Of a stretch of 64,000 bases of DNA, positions 16,266 to 25,167 are shown piece by piece (position 1 is the stretch's first letter; the number at the start of each line of letters is the position of its first letter). Below the pieces are notes generated by a model, which ran no database searches, was not told the origin of the DNA, and saw only the letters and a program-made list of their open reading frames with translations. The DNA lies in assembly GCF_000876655.1 (NCBI RefSeq), contig NZ_JYCN01000009.1, positions 271,833 through 335,832 of the forward strand, read 5' to 3'. The translations under genes and the position numbers were made by a program. Source of the DNA: Arthrobacter sp. SPG23. GTDB taxonomy: Bacteria; Actinomycetota; Actinomycetes; Actinomycetales; Micrococcaceae.

Positions 16266-17678
16266 ATGGAACAACAGACAAAGACGTCTGCCCGCGCCCT
16301 CGGCGCGGCCCTTAAACCCCGCCAGCTCACCATGATGGGCCTGGGAAGCGCCATCGGCGCCGGCCTGTTCATCGGCTCCGGCGCGGGCATCCAGGCTGCC
16401 GGCCCGGCGGTGCTGATCTCCTACCTCGTGGCCGGCACCCTCATCATCCTGGTGATGTGGGCGCTCGGCGAGATGGCCGCCGCCAACCCGGACAGCGGCG
16501 CCTTCTCCGTCTACACCGCCAAGGCCTACGGTCCGGTGGCCGGTGCCACCGTGGGCTGGCTTTGGTGGCTGCAGTTGGTTGTGGTCATCGCGGCCGAAGC
16601 GCTCGGTGCGGCAGGCCTGCTGGCCACCATCTTCCCGGCCCTGCCGGTGTGGCTGATGGCCTTCGTGTTCATCGTGGTGCTCACCGCCGTGAACCTGACC
16701 AGCGTGAAGAACTTCGGCGAGTTCGAGTTCTGGTTCGCGCTGCTGAAGGTGGGGGCAATCGTGGCGTTCCTCCTGGTGGGTGCCGCCCTGCTCTTCGGCT
16801 GGCTGCCGGGCGTGCAGTCGCCGGGCCTGTCCAACTTCATGGGCGACGGCTTTGCCCCGAGTGGTTTCGCCGGGATTGCCACGGCACTGTTCGTGGTGGC
16901 GTTTGCGTTCGGCGGCACCGAGATTGTGTCCGTGGCGGCAGCTGAGACCGCGGAGCCGGCCCGCAGCGTGAAGAAGGCAGTCCGGACTGTGCTGTGGCGC
17001 ATTCTGGTCTTCTACATCGGTGCGATCTTCGTGATCGCGGCGGTGGTTCCCGTGGGATCGGCGGGGCTGAAGAGCCCGTTCGCCGCGGTGCTGGATGCGG
17101 CTGGCATGCCCGGCGCGGCCACTGCCATCACCCTGGTGGCTGTCGCGGCACTGCTCTCCGCCCTGAACGCCAACCTCTACGGTGCGTCACGGATGGCATA
17201 CTCCCTCGCGGAGCGGGGTGAAGCACCTCGCGTGCTTGCCTCGGTTTCCAAAGCGCGTGTCCCGGTTGTCGCAGTCCTGGCCAGCGTCGCCTTCGGCGTT
17301 GTCACGGTGGTGCTGGAGCTGGCCTTCCCCGAGAAGGTCCTTCCCGTCCTGCTCAACATCGTGGGTTCGACGTGCCTGCTGGTATGGACCTCCGCGCTCC
17401 TCGCCCAGCTCGCCTTACGCCTCCGCGCCGACCGCGAGGGGACGGAGCTTCCCCTGCGGATGCCCGGCTTCCCGTGGCTCACGGTGTTTGGTCTGGTCAT
17501 CCTCGCGGCGATCTTCACGGTGGGCTTCATCGGCGAGGATTCCCGTCCCCAGCTCCTGAGCACCTTCGGACTCGTGGCGCTCCTGGCGGTGGCAAACTGG
17601 CTGCACCACCGGAGCGGCAAGGTTTCGCCGGTTGTCGAAACATCCGAGCGTGACAAGCAGCCGGTGCTCATCGACTGA
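16266..17678 (+). CDS. APC-superfamily amino acid permease
   Basis: A 470-aa membrane protein with twelve predicted segments. It opens with the amino acid transporter signature: LTMMGLGSAIGAGLFIGSG and then the GPAVLISYLVAG stretch. It belongs to the GabP/AroP/ProY type and imports an amino acid with protons. The start ATG 16266 has GAGGAA upstream. It lies 42 nt after the aminotransferase gene, likely in the same operon. The substrate is unknown; aromatic or branched amino acids would fit the aminotransferase plus TPP enzyme context. Confidence 0.87.
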   Translation: MEQQTKTSARALGAALKPRQLTMMGLGSAIGAGLFIGSGAGIQAAGPAVLISYLVAGTLIILVMWALGEMAAANPDSGAFSVYTAKAYGPVAGATVGWLWWLQLVVVIAAEALGAAGLLATIFPALPVWLMAFVFIVVLTAVNLTSVKNFGEFEFWFALLKVGAIVAFLLVGAALLFGWLPGVQSPGLSNFMGDGFAPSGFAGIATALFVVAFAFGGTEIVSVAAAETAEPARSVKKAVRTVLWRILVFYIGAIFVIAAVVPVGSAGLKSPFAAVLDAAGMPGAATAITLVAVAALLSALNANLYGASRMAYSLAERGEAPRVLASVSKARVPVVAVLASVAFGVVTVVLELAFPEKVLPVLLNIVGSTCLLVWTSALLAQLALRLRADREGTELPLRMPGFPWLTVFGLVILAAIFTVGFIGEDSRPQLLSTFGLVALLAVANWLHHRSGKVSPVVETSERDKQPVLID

Positions 17679-18115
17679 ATCGGGGGCCTGTACCATATCG
17701 CGCGTCCGTGCACGCGAAGGGGCACGTCCTGCTTTGGCCGGGCGCGCCCTACGCGCTACTGCACAGAGGGGCTGTAGTGGGACCCTGTGCCATCCGTCCG
17801 GCACACCAGAAGGCTCGGGGGTGAGGCAGAGATTTCCCGAGCACTGTCCCAAATGAGGACTGCACCCCGTTTAGCGGGCGTTCTAGATGAAACTCGTCGG
17901 CCACCGAATGCTGAGGTAATCCAATCGCAATATGACCAGGGCCGGTCTTCGTTTGGCACGTGGGAGGCACTTGGTCGAGGAGTTTGAACGCGCCGCGACC
18001 TGCCAAGCCAGGATCCATGAATACAATCACCAGAGATCCAGGCGGCACCGGCGGTTTCTCACCTATCAGCCGCATCCACACCGCCCGGAGAGGTGCAACC
18101 ACAGAGGAGTAAGCG
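17679..18115. other. Intergenic region, no gene identified
   Basis: About 440 nt of mixed composition without a convincing ORF or terminator. The end of the region contains AGAGGAG, the ribosome binding site of the gene at 18116. Confidence 0.4.
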
Positions 18116-19417
18116 ATGACCAATATCGAGAGCATCACGCTGGAAGCAGAGCTCGTCGGCGAGGACGCCACGCGTGACATTGCAAAGGCGGTCAGCGCCC
18201 GTCACTCGATCGCTCGCAAGTACGTCATGAGGCTGCGCCGGCGGCATCCGGACGCAACGCCCGCTGAGGTGATCCAGATGCTAGAGCGTCACTACGGAAC
18301 CTCGATCACCACTGCGGGTGCCCTCATCAGCGCCGGCGCGATCGCGGCTGATATTGGTATCGCGATGATTCCAGGAGTCGGGGCGGCAGCAGCCGGCATG
18401 AAGAGTGCGGGACAACAGGCCGCCAAGAAGACCGGCAAGGAAGCCGTCAAACTTGCCGCAAAGAGCGCTGCGAAACAGGCCGCAAAGAACATGGCCCTCG
18501 GTACTGCGAAGAACGGTGCACAGCGGGCCGCTGCTCTCCTTCCAGCAGGCGATGAGCAGCTGCAGTTCGAGATCACCGCGGTCTTCGCGCTCGCTATTGC
18601 CGACATTCACGGAATGGACCTCGACAAAGACCAGGCCCTCGCCCTTGTCTACGGACTCTCGAACGAACGCGTGAGCCAGAAGCAAATCGCAACGATGGCG
18701 ACAGACCTATCGAGCGCGTCGTCTGACGGCGTCGTCGGCGTCGGCAATAGGATCGCTGCTGGCCGCACGGACTGGTCGCACTGGGCGAACACGCTCGCGG
18801 ACACCCTCCCTGGAGGCGCCGCGCAGAGTTTGGTTCGGACCATGGAGACAGGTCAACTGGACGCCGTGCGCGAAAATTTGAGTGGAAAGCAGCAGGCAAC
18901 GATTGAGTACGGCGTTGGAGCCTTGGCGGGAGGGGTCACGCGCTTCGTGTTCGGTCGCGACGTCATCGTCGCAGCACGGGCAGCATTTGCCGATGCCCCC
19001 GACACGTTCCCCGAACATCTGGCCGTTCCTGTAAAGGCAGGCGACGATGACCGCGACGTCGAACAGAACCGAGCAATCGCAGCCATGGAAGATGCCGCAA
19101 AAGTGACGGGGAACTGGATTGCTGGCACTGCCAGCACAGTCGGAGGCGGCGTCGCAACGGGCGCCGTGGCAGTGGGCAGCGGGGTGGCCACCGCAGCCGA
19201 CACGGTATCGCGCGTGTTCCGGAGCGTGGATATTGACGGGGACGGGATCCCGGATGAGCCTCAGGCCCTCAGTGCTGTCAAGGGCGTCGGGGGCGCCATC
19301 GCCGGTACGGCGGGCTCGGTCGGAGGGAGCGTCGCAGGGTTGTTCAAACGGAAGAAGCGTGGCGAACAGACGGCGGACGGGTCTGAGGCCGGCGACGAGG
19401 AAGTGGTCGAGAAGTAA
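18116..19417 (+). CDS. Uncharacterised protein with glycine-rich hydrophobic segments and an EF-hand-like loop
   Basis: A 433-aa protein with a good SD (GAGGAG). Residues about 60-95 are hydrophobic and Gly/Ala-rich (TTAGALISAGAIAADIGIAM). A Lys/Ala-rich helix follows (about 97-140). A helical domain then contains FEITAVFALAIADIHGMD, which faintly recalls EcsC-family proteins. The C-terminal 100 residues have repeated Gly/Val/Ala segments like glycine zippers (GNWIAGTASTVGGGVATGAV). A calcium-loop motif, DIDGDGIPDE, is near residue 375, before a basic tail KRKKRGE. The make-up suggests membrane insertion and Ca2+ sensing, but no function can be stated. Confidence 0.6.
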   Translation: MTNIESITLEAELVGEDATRDIAKAVSARHSIARKYVMRLRRRHPDATPAEVIQMLERHYGTSITTAGALISAGAIAADIGIAMIPGVGAAAAGMKSAGQQAAKKTGKEAVKLAAKSAAKQAAKNMALGTAKNGAQRAAALLPAGDEQLQFEITAVFALAIADIHGMDLDKDQALALVYGLSNERVSQKQIATMATDLSSASSDGVVGVGNRIAAGRTDWSHWANTLADTLPGGAAQSLVRTMETGQLDAVRENLSGKQQATIEYGVGALAGGVTRFVFGRDVIVAARAAFADAPDTFPEHLAVPVKAGDDDRDVEQNRAIAAMEDAAKVTGNWIAGTASTVGGGVATGAVAVGSGVATAADTVSRVFRSVDIDGDGIPDEPQALSAVKGVGGAIAGTAGSVGGSVAGLFKRKKRGEQTADGSEAGDEEVVEK

Positions 19418-20168
19418 CCCTGCACAGCAGAGGGTGTTCAGGGGCGACGTGGTTATGTAGCCGGCCCACCTCTGGCCCCGTTGGGCGCTCTCAGTCTTTG
19501 CCCATCTGGGACGCCTCGTCCTAGTAGGCCTCGTCCCCGACTTCTTCGTCGCACGACGCAGACGAGCGACGCAACTGCCCTCTAGGGAAATCGAGTTTTC
19601 GTCAACTCCAACATCCGGAGCTGGTGATCGGAGAACAGTAAGACCGGTCGTGGCGCTCGGAATAGTCGTTCATGTTGGCCGTCGGCTTGCCACAATTAGG
19701 ACACGGCCAATGGGGGCCTTCGCATGAGCGACTGTTGTGACCTTCAAATCCGCATTTACCACAAGCCATGTCGACACCCTAGTCCGGAACTTAGCAGCAC
19801 GGCAACTAGCTAGTTGACCGGCCCGGCGAGCTACCTACCGGCGCATCGCGTCAATCCCAGACAGTGACGTGGCGTAGCCGCCAGGCTCTATCACCGACCA
19901 CCACTCACGTGCTGTGACGGAGCTCCACCGGGTCGGGGTCTGACCTCAGAAAACTCTGATCATCGTGATTGGTGAGAACGTTGCCCGCCTAAGCAGCGAC
20001 ACGACGAACCAGCAGATGAGGGTGGGTAACGGGAACAACAAGGTAATCTGCTAAGTGACGTGGCTGAATTCAAATTCCATGTAAAGTGCCCAGCTGTAGC
20101 CATGTGGGGGTCTCGCAGCGTCGCCGTCCTCCATCTGGTCTTCAGGTCTATGCTCGGGGGATGATGTC
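19418..20168. other. Sparse 750-bp region holding one miniprotein gene
   Basis: Apart from the 55-aa zinc-ribbon frame on the minus strand (19602-19769), I see no coding signal. GC is lower than the genome style. The segment directly before 20169 carries the SD (GGGGGA) of the nuclease-like gene. Confidence 0.4.
19602..19769 (-). CDS. 55-aa zinc-ribbon/zinc-knuckle miniprotein
   Basis: The frame encodes 55 residues with eight cysteines and several histidines. The first part, ACGKCGFEGHNSRSC, has the spacing C-x2-C-x4-H-x4-C of a CCHC zinc knuckle. The second, HWPCPNCGKPTANMNDY, adds a CxxC pair, and later Cys residues (SYC and GCW) may complete another site. The start ATG 19769 is preceded by AGGG at about 8 nt. 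Such proteins usually bind nucleic acid or act as small adaptors; the partner is unknown. The density of Zn ligands in the right spacing is the main argument that this very short frame is real. Confidence 0.6.
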   Translation of the reverse strand: MACGKCGFEGHNSRSCEGPHWPCPNCGKPTANMNDYSERHDRSYCSPITSSGCWS

Positions 20169-21341
20169 GTGTCAGATGACTTGGTAACTGGGCTCCTGCC
20201 AGTGCTTGGCAGGTCCCTCGAGCTGGGTTTCAACGTTTTTGACGTCATGCACCACGGACTCCACGAGAAGCAGATCTCGAATGTATTCAGGTGGTTGTTG
20301 GACCCCGAGCAGACGCACAACCTAGGTGACCGTTTCCTGCGGATCTTTATCGACGAGTTGAACCGGGTTTCGGTGGGGAGTGAACCGCTTCCGCATGGCA
20401 GCTACTTGGTGCGTCAGGAGGTGAACACCTCGGTGGGCGGGTCGGGAGCGGACATCGCCGACCTTGTCCTTGAGAGCGAAGCTGCGGTCGTCGTCGTGGA
20501 GAACTATTTCACCTCTGACGGTCACGGTCACAGTTACAGCGGTTACCTGGCGTTCAGCGTCCGGGACGGCAAGCATGGTGCCGTCGTGCTCTTGTGTCGC
20601 GATGAGGATGCGTCCTTGCAGACCGTGGGGTGGGAGGACGCCGCGGTCCTCACGTATGGCAAGTTGGCTCAGCGACTGCTGGAACACATCGGTGGCGACA
20701 GGGCCTACCAGCGGAAGAATCCCGATGCCTACGCGTTTATCGAGCAGTTGCACCGTAAGTTCGTTAGGGAAAGGGGCCGCGTGGGTGATCAGGAAGTGCT
20801 CAACTTCGTTGTTGCCATGTGTGATACCGGGGAGGTGCGCAGATATCAGGAGCAGCCGCAAGATGTAGCCGCCGAGCGCTTTGCTGATGATCTTGCGGTG
20901 CAAGCGAGAGAACGGTTTGGCGAGGGCCGCGACCTCCTCCAGCGAGTCAAGTGGCGCCTCAGCGCCTTCAGCGAAGGACCGCTCAGACGCCAACTCAACG
21001 CGACTCGGGGTGAGGGGTTTGTGCGCGGAGTCGACGCGAGATTCGCGGGGATATACCAGTGGACCATCAACATCGAGGTGGAAGAAGATGCGACAGACTC
21101 GGGCCAGTCGAGGCTCCAGCTCAAGTTCGGGCCGTCCGCATGGTTCGCCAACGAACGGGATCCGAAATGGACCCGAACGGTCGAATCTGGCCAGGCGGAC
21201 TACTCGCGATTGTTCGTTACGCGGCCCGGGGTCAAGGAGATCCATCAGTCGACCCTGAGTATCCAGGACGTCCTTGACGGCCTCGAACCCGCCGACCATA
21301 GGCTTCACGATGAGATCATTGCGTTGCTCAGAGCAAAATGA
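20169..21341 (+). CDS. PD-(D/E)XK_4-like nuclease-fold protein
   Basis: A 390-aa protein. The N-terminal signature EKQISNVFRWLLDPEQTHNLG (shortened here, residues 33-53) is typical of the PDDEXK_4 family. The nuclease core lies at residues 94-113: Asp95 or Asp98 in ADIADLVLE, then VVVVENY at 107-113. Most relatives have E-N-K there, and this protein has Tyr113 in place of the catalytic Lys. Either the lysine is supplied elsewhere, or catalysis is altered or lost. The start is GTG 20169 with GGGGGA upstream. It stands alone. Family members are often found in defence and mobile regions, which fits here, but the target is unknown. Confidence 0.7.
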   Translation: MSDDLVTGLLPVLGRSLELGFNVFDVMHHGLHEKQISNVFRWLLDPEQTHNLGDRFLRIFIDELNRVSVGSEPLPHGSYLVRQEVNTSVGGSGADIADLVLESEAAVVVVENYFTSDGHGHSYSGYLAFSVRDGKHGAVVLLCRDEDASLQTVGWEDAAVLTYGKLAQRLLEHIGGDRAYQRKNPDAYAFIEQLHRKFVRERGRVGDQEVLNFVVAMCDTGEVRRYQEQPQDVAAERFADDLAVQARERFGEGRDLLQRVKWRLSAFSEGPLRRQLNATRGEGFVRGVDARFAGIYQWTINIEVEEDATDSGQSRLQLKFGPSAWFANERDPKWTRTVESGQADYSRLFVTRPGVKEIHQSTLSIQDVLDGLEPADHRLHDEIIALLRAK

Positions 21342-21535
21342 AGGCTGCCGGACCGGAGCGCACTCGGCTGGTCGGAATCTTCGGTGAGTCAAAGGGCAAG
21401 TAGGGACCTTGGGGAGCTTCAATCCAGCGGTCGCGGGCTCTTTGGCGAAGGCCCAGAAACTGCGAGGCGTAAGCCCGAGCTTAGCCTGACAGGAGTTCCA
21501 GCCAGCAGCCAGTGATGGCGTAAGGGAAGTTCTTT

Positions 21536-21573
21536 AATTACAAAAAGCGCTCAGCTGAGAACTTTTTGTAATT
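21536..21573. repeat. 38-bp nested palindrome
   Basis: Two 12-bp arms, AATTACAAAAAG (21536-21547) and CTTTTTGTAATT (21562-21573), flank an inner perfect 10-bp palindrome CTCAGCTGAG (21550-21559). All share one centre, with only the two flanking bases on each side (CG/AA) unpaired. It lies 194 nt after the nuclease-like gene and 36 nt before the zinc-ribbon ATG 21610. It could be a bidirectional terminator (A-run and T-run arms) or an operator. Confidence 0.75.
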
Positions 21574-21609
21574 GTCTTGATTGTCCGCGGTGGCGGCTAC
21601 TTTGTCGGT

Positions 21610-21855
21610 ATGGCTGAATCAGGAAAGACAAGGAAAGCTAATGCGACCAGAAGGTGTCCGATTTGCGGGCACGAATCCTGGCGCATCATCTACGGCATGG
21701 TCATGCGTGACACAGTCGAGCAAAACCCGAAGACGGAATTTGCTGGTTGCGTCATGATGCATGAACAGCGTACCTATCCCGCGACCGGCCACATTGAGTG
21801 GGGCTTGCCGAAGTGGGCTTGCCAGAGTGCCGAGTGCCGGCACCGCTGGTGGTAG
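21610..21855 (+). CDS. 81-aa zinc-ribbon protein
   Basis: An 81-aa protein with CPICGHESW near the N-terminus and CQSAEC-RHRWW at the C-terminus, which together form a four-Cys zinc ribbon. The middle (FAGCVMMHEQRTYPATGHIEWG) is not recognised. ATG 21610 is the natural start; an in-frame TTG at 21577 would begin 3 nt after the palindrome and is less likely. It converges with the AddA-like gene, whose stop is 15 nt away. Function unknown. Confidence 0.6.
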   Translation: MAESGKTRKANATRRCPICGHESWRIIYGMVMRDTVEQNPKTEFAGCVMMHEQRTYPATGHIEWGLPKWACQSAECRHRWW

Positions 21856-21870
21856 ACGGCACCCTGCAAA

Positions 21871-24800
21871 CTATAAGTCGTCGTCGGCTTTACTCTGCCG
21901 AGACTGTCGCACGACCTCTGCTTCTCCTGCCCGGCAGAAAATCAACACCAGCTCGCTCACTGTCTGTCCCGTAATGCGCTCCACCATGCGGGCATAGGTG
22001 GATAGCTGGCGCCAATAAGACATGAGCCTCTCCTGCGTGACGCTGATGTCCGTCTTGAAGTCGGCGATGACCAACGCCCCATTGTCCTCGCGGTACATTA
22101 GGTCGATGATGCCCTCCAACGTCATGCCGTCGACGGACGTGACAACAGGCAGCTCCAGCCAGTGCTCCCTGTCCGCTGCACGCTGAACAGGAGCGCTCCT
22201 TAGCGCAGAGCGCGCCCGTTCCGCGAGGCCGGCGGGGTCTTCGAGGCCGGCTGCGCTGGCGATCCTCTGGGCCAGCGCATCGAAGTTCCCAGTCTCTCGC
22301 AGGTCGCTCAGTTCGAGCAGTCGGTGCAGTGCAGTACCGAAGTCCGTGCCATGCTCCGCGCCGGGCTCAGCGAAAGACGGTACCTTTCCGGCCTCTTCCA
22401 GGCTCACAAACCGCGCAGCGCCATCCGAATCCAGGCCTGCCAAGCCGCTCTCCGTGCCTTTTGCAGTCGCGGTGACCGAAGTCGAGGAGGCTTTGGCTGA
22501 GGACTTCTGCCAGGCCCCGCGATCCTGCTGCCAAACATCGAACTCTTCTACTGGCCGGACCTCATGAGGCGTTCTGGCCTGTTCTGGCATGTCCTCCGGA
22601 ATTTCCAGATCCGGTGCTGAAGCTCCCTCGGCTGCCTCCTTGAGGAGCTGGCCCAGGCTGTTCTTGGCATTCACGTAGTGGGAGACCACGAGATGGCTTT
22701 CCGCGCGCGTGCAGGCAACATAGAGCAGGCGGCGACGCTCGGCGTCGTCGAACTGCTTCTCCACTTCCTCGGCGGTGCCATATCCAGCCGATCGGATGTC
22801 GCCAATGAAGTGCACCTGCAGTTGTGCGCTTTGATCCCAAAGGGCTGCGGCTTTCTGGTTGTTGGGGCCAGACCCGGTACCGGCCAGAATCACCATGGGG
22901 AATTCCAGGCCCTTCGAGGCGTGGATGGTCATGATCCTTACGGCCTGGACATCGGTCTCAGGCACCACAGCTTCCTTGACCCGCGAGTTTTCCTCCTGCT
23001 GCACCCCGGCCCATACGAGGTAATCGCGCAGGCCGCCATGCGTGGCCTCCGTCCAGGCCCTGGCCTGGTCGATCACGAAACGTAGCCTGCGCCAGACGTC
23101 GCGGTAACGGGGGGCGTCGATCGCCGCCTCCAGCATGCGTCGGTCGTTGACCAACCGCTCCATGAGTTCAGCGGGCGTCAGGACTTCGATGTCGCGGCAC
23201 AGCGCGGCAAGGTACTGAACGGAGTGCGCCACGGTGGATTCCTTGAGCGCATCCGGTGCGGGGGAGAAGAGGTTCCACCGGCCTTCGGCCTTCTTCCATT
23301 CAAACAGTTCATCATCGCCGCAGCCGAACATTGCCGACCGAAGTGTCAGCACAAGCGCAGCTTCGTCCGCCGTGTTTGAGATGGCTCGCAACGCCAGCAG
23401 CAGGTCGGTGACCTCCTGTGTCGAGTAGACCAAAGACGAAGCTTCGGCGCGGTACTCAATGCCGGCCTCGTCCAGTGCATCCTCCAGCGCGGCGAGGGAC
23501 GTGCGGGTGGGGATCAGGACGCATATGTCCTTCAGCTCGACCGGGGAGGGCTTGAAACCGCCGGACCGCTTGCTTTGCTTTTGCCAGGCTGGCTGTCCTG
23601 CGGTCCCGGTCGCGATTCTGATCGCCCCGGCAACGTCGGCTGCCTCCTGGCGGCGCATGCCGTCAGCCGAGACCTTTCCGGACTCGCTAGGCTGGGCACC
23701 GGCGCGGCCGATGACTGCGACCGCCGGGCCGTGCTCGAGGTCCCATTCCGGGCGTTGCGGATCGGGCGTCAGCGCGCGGTATTCAGGCTGGATGGTGCCG
23801 CTCGCAGTGATGAGCTCACCGAATGTGGCGTTGATCCATTCGAGGAGGCTTCCGGTTGACCGGAAGTTGGTCTGGAGCGACGCGATGTTTGAATTTTGGT
23901 CGTCAGCGAAGCGCTGCTGGGCGCCCAAGTAGGTGGCGATGTCGGCCCTGCGGAAACGGTAGATGGACTGCTTGGGATCGCCGACGGTGAACAGCCGGCC
24001 CGGAGGGATGCTTAGCTGCTCCCACCCGTCCGGTCCGCAGACGGCCTCGGCCGTAATCCGGCTGGCCAGTTCGGCCTGGACGGGGTCGGTGTCCTGGAAT
24101 TCGTCCAGCATAATGCAGCGGTAGCGATTGTGGAGTGCCGCGTGGACGGTGCGTTTGTCATCGCCGACGAGGAGGTCCCGGGCGTGGATGAGGAGGTCGT
24201 GATACTCGAGTTCGCCGCTGTGCTGGCGTTCGCGGGCAGCCTGGACGAGTACTTCAGCCATGGCGGCGGTGACAGTTTCCACGGCGGGCTGGACGAAGCT
24301 GTTGAGCAGGGCTGTCGCCTGTTCGGCTAGGTCTTTGCATGAGCTCCTCACATCGGCGACGTTGATGGACCAGTTGCCTCTTTGTCCGCCGCTGAGGCCC
24401 TTCTGCGGGACAGAATGCAGGAGCTCGAGAACAAGGCCCAGCTCGCCGGTTTCGGCCTCGGCCAGCCCACCGTGCCAGCTCTTGATGTGTTCGAAGGCGG
24501 TAAGCAACTTGTCGGCGGGGTCCGTGCAGTGATCAGCGTGTGCGAGGACCTCGGACGTCTGGCGCAGGAGCGGGCCCAGGTCCACAGCCGGGATCTGGCG
24601 CTTCCGGGGAGGGTGGCTTTCCAGCCGGTCCCAGTTCGCGTCCAAGTCAGCCGCCACGTTCTGCAGGTGATCCAAGGAAACGCCGACGGCGAGCAGGATG
24701 CGGAGGGCGTCGTCGATGGACGGGTCGGTGAAGAGTTTCTGCCGGGCCGCTTCCCATCGCCGTGTGAACGCAATCTGGGACCGCAGCTCGTCCACCACTG

Positions 24801-25167
24801 TTATCAGGGGCGGAACTCCGGCCTCGATTGGATGTTCGCTGATGATCCGCGCCGCAAAGGAGTGGATGGTGCCGATGGGAGCGGTGTCCAGCTGGTTCAG
24901 CGCCCGCACCCGCAGCTCCGTGGGGTCCGCGTCGTTCAGCTGGCGGCGGACCCGTTCCCGCAGCTCACCCGCCGCTTTCTCCGTAAAGGTGATGGCGGCA
25001 ACGCTTTTCAGTTCTACCCCTGCGTCCACCATCGCGCAGATGCGCTCCACAAGTTCATGGGTTTTGCCGCTGCCCGCTCCCGCCTCGACGAAGATATTCG
25101 CTTCGAGCTCTTGCTCGATCAGGGATCGGTCGGTCTGGTCTACGAGTTCCAGGACTTCGGTTTTCAT
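21871..25167 (-). CDS. UvrD/AddA-like helicase-nuclease
   Basis: A 1098-aa SF1A helicase with a C-terminal nuclease. The Walker A motif is AGAGSGKT (residues 29-36), followed by AITFTEKAAGELRERV (motif Ia), DEFQDTDPVQ (motif II), VGDPKQSIYRFR (motif III) and IMTIHASKGLEFP (motif V). The PD-(D/E)XK nuclease near the C-terminus has GIIDLMY, VIADFKTD and QLSTYA. This is the AddA/RecB arrangement: a 3'-5' motor plus a nuclease that processes double-strand ends. It starts at ATG 25167, overlapping the stop of the AddB-like gene by 4 nt, so the two are translationally coupled. Actinobacteria usually use AdnAB or RecBCD for DNA ends; this extra pair in a cassette with a sigma-helicase suggests a special role such as defence or damage response. 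Confidence 0.85.
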   Translation of the reverse strand: MKTEVLELVDQTDRSLIEQELEANIFVEAGAGSGKTHELVERICAMVDAGVELKSVAAITFTEKAAGELRERVRRQLNDADPTELRVRALNQLDTAPIGTIHSFAARIISEHPIEAGVPPLITVVDELRSQIAFTRRWEAARQKLFTDPSIDDALRILLAVGVSLDHLQNVAADLDANWDRLESHPPRKRQIPAVDLGPLLRQTSEVLAHADHCTDPADKLLTAFEHIKSWHGGLAEAETGELGLVLELLHSVPQKGLSGGQRGNWSINVADVRSSCKDLAEQATALLNSFVQPAVETVTAAMAEVLVQAARERQHSGELEYHDLLIHARDLLVGDDKRTVHAALHNRYRCIMLDEFQDTDPVQAELASRITAEAVCGPDGWEQLSIPPGRLFTVGDPKQSIYRFRRADIATYLGAQQRFADDQNSNIASLQTNFRSTGSLLEWINATFGELITASGTIQPEYRALTPDPQRPEWDLEHGPAVAVIGRAGAQPSESGKVSADGMRRQEAADVAGAIRIATGTAGQPAWQKQSKRSGGFKPSPVELKDICVLIPTRTSLAALEDALDEAGIEYRAEASSLVYSTQEVTDLLLALRAISNTADEAALVLTLRSAMFGCGDDELFEWKKAEGRWNLFSPAPDALKESTVAHSVQYLAALCRDIEVLTPAELMERLVNDRRMLEAAIDAPRYRDVWRRLRFVIDQARAWTEATHGGLRDYLVWAGVQQEENSRVKEAVVPETDVQAVRIMTIHASKGLEFPMVILAGTGSGPNNQKAAALWDQSAQLQVHFIGDIRSAGYGTAEEVEKQFDDAERRRLLYVACTRAESHLVVSHYVNAKNSLGQLLKEAAEGASAPDLEIPEDMPEQARTPHEVRPVEEFDVWQQDRGAWQKSSAKASSTSVTATAKGTESGLAGLDSDGAARFVSLEEAGKVPSFAEPGAEHGTDFGTALHRLLELSDLRETGNFDALAQRIASAAGLEDPAGLAERARSALRSAPVQRAADREHWLELPVVTSVDGMTLEGIIDLMYREDNGALVIADFKTDISVTQERLMSYWRQLSTYARMVERITGQTVSELVLIFCRAGEAEVVRQSRQSKADDDL

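Noticed and set aside
17749..18180. Frames in the 17.7-18.1 kb gap, including a plus-strand IHEYNHQRS stretch that recalls a transposase end
   Set aside because: The resemblance is too short and no inverted repeat or DDE motif supports an IS remnant.
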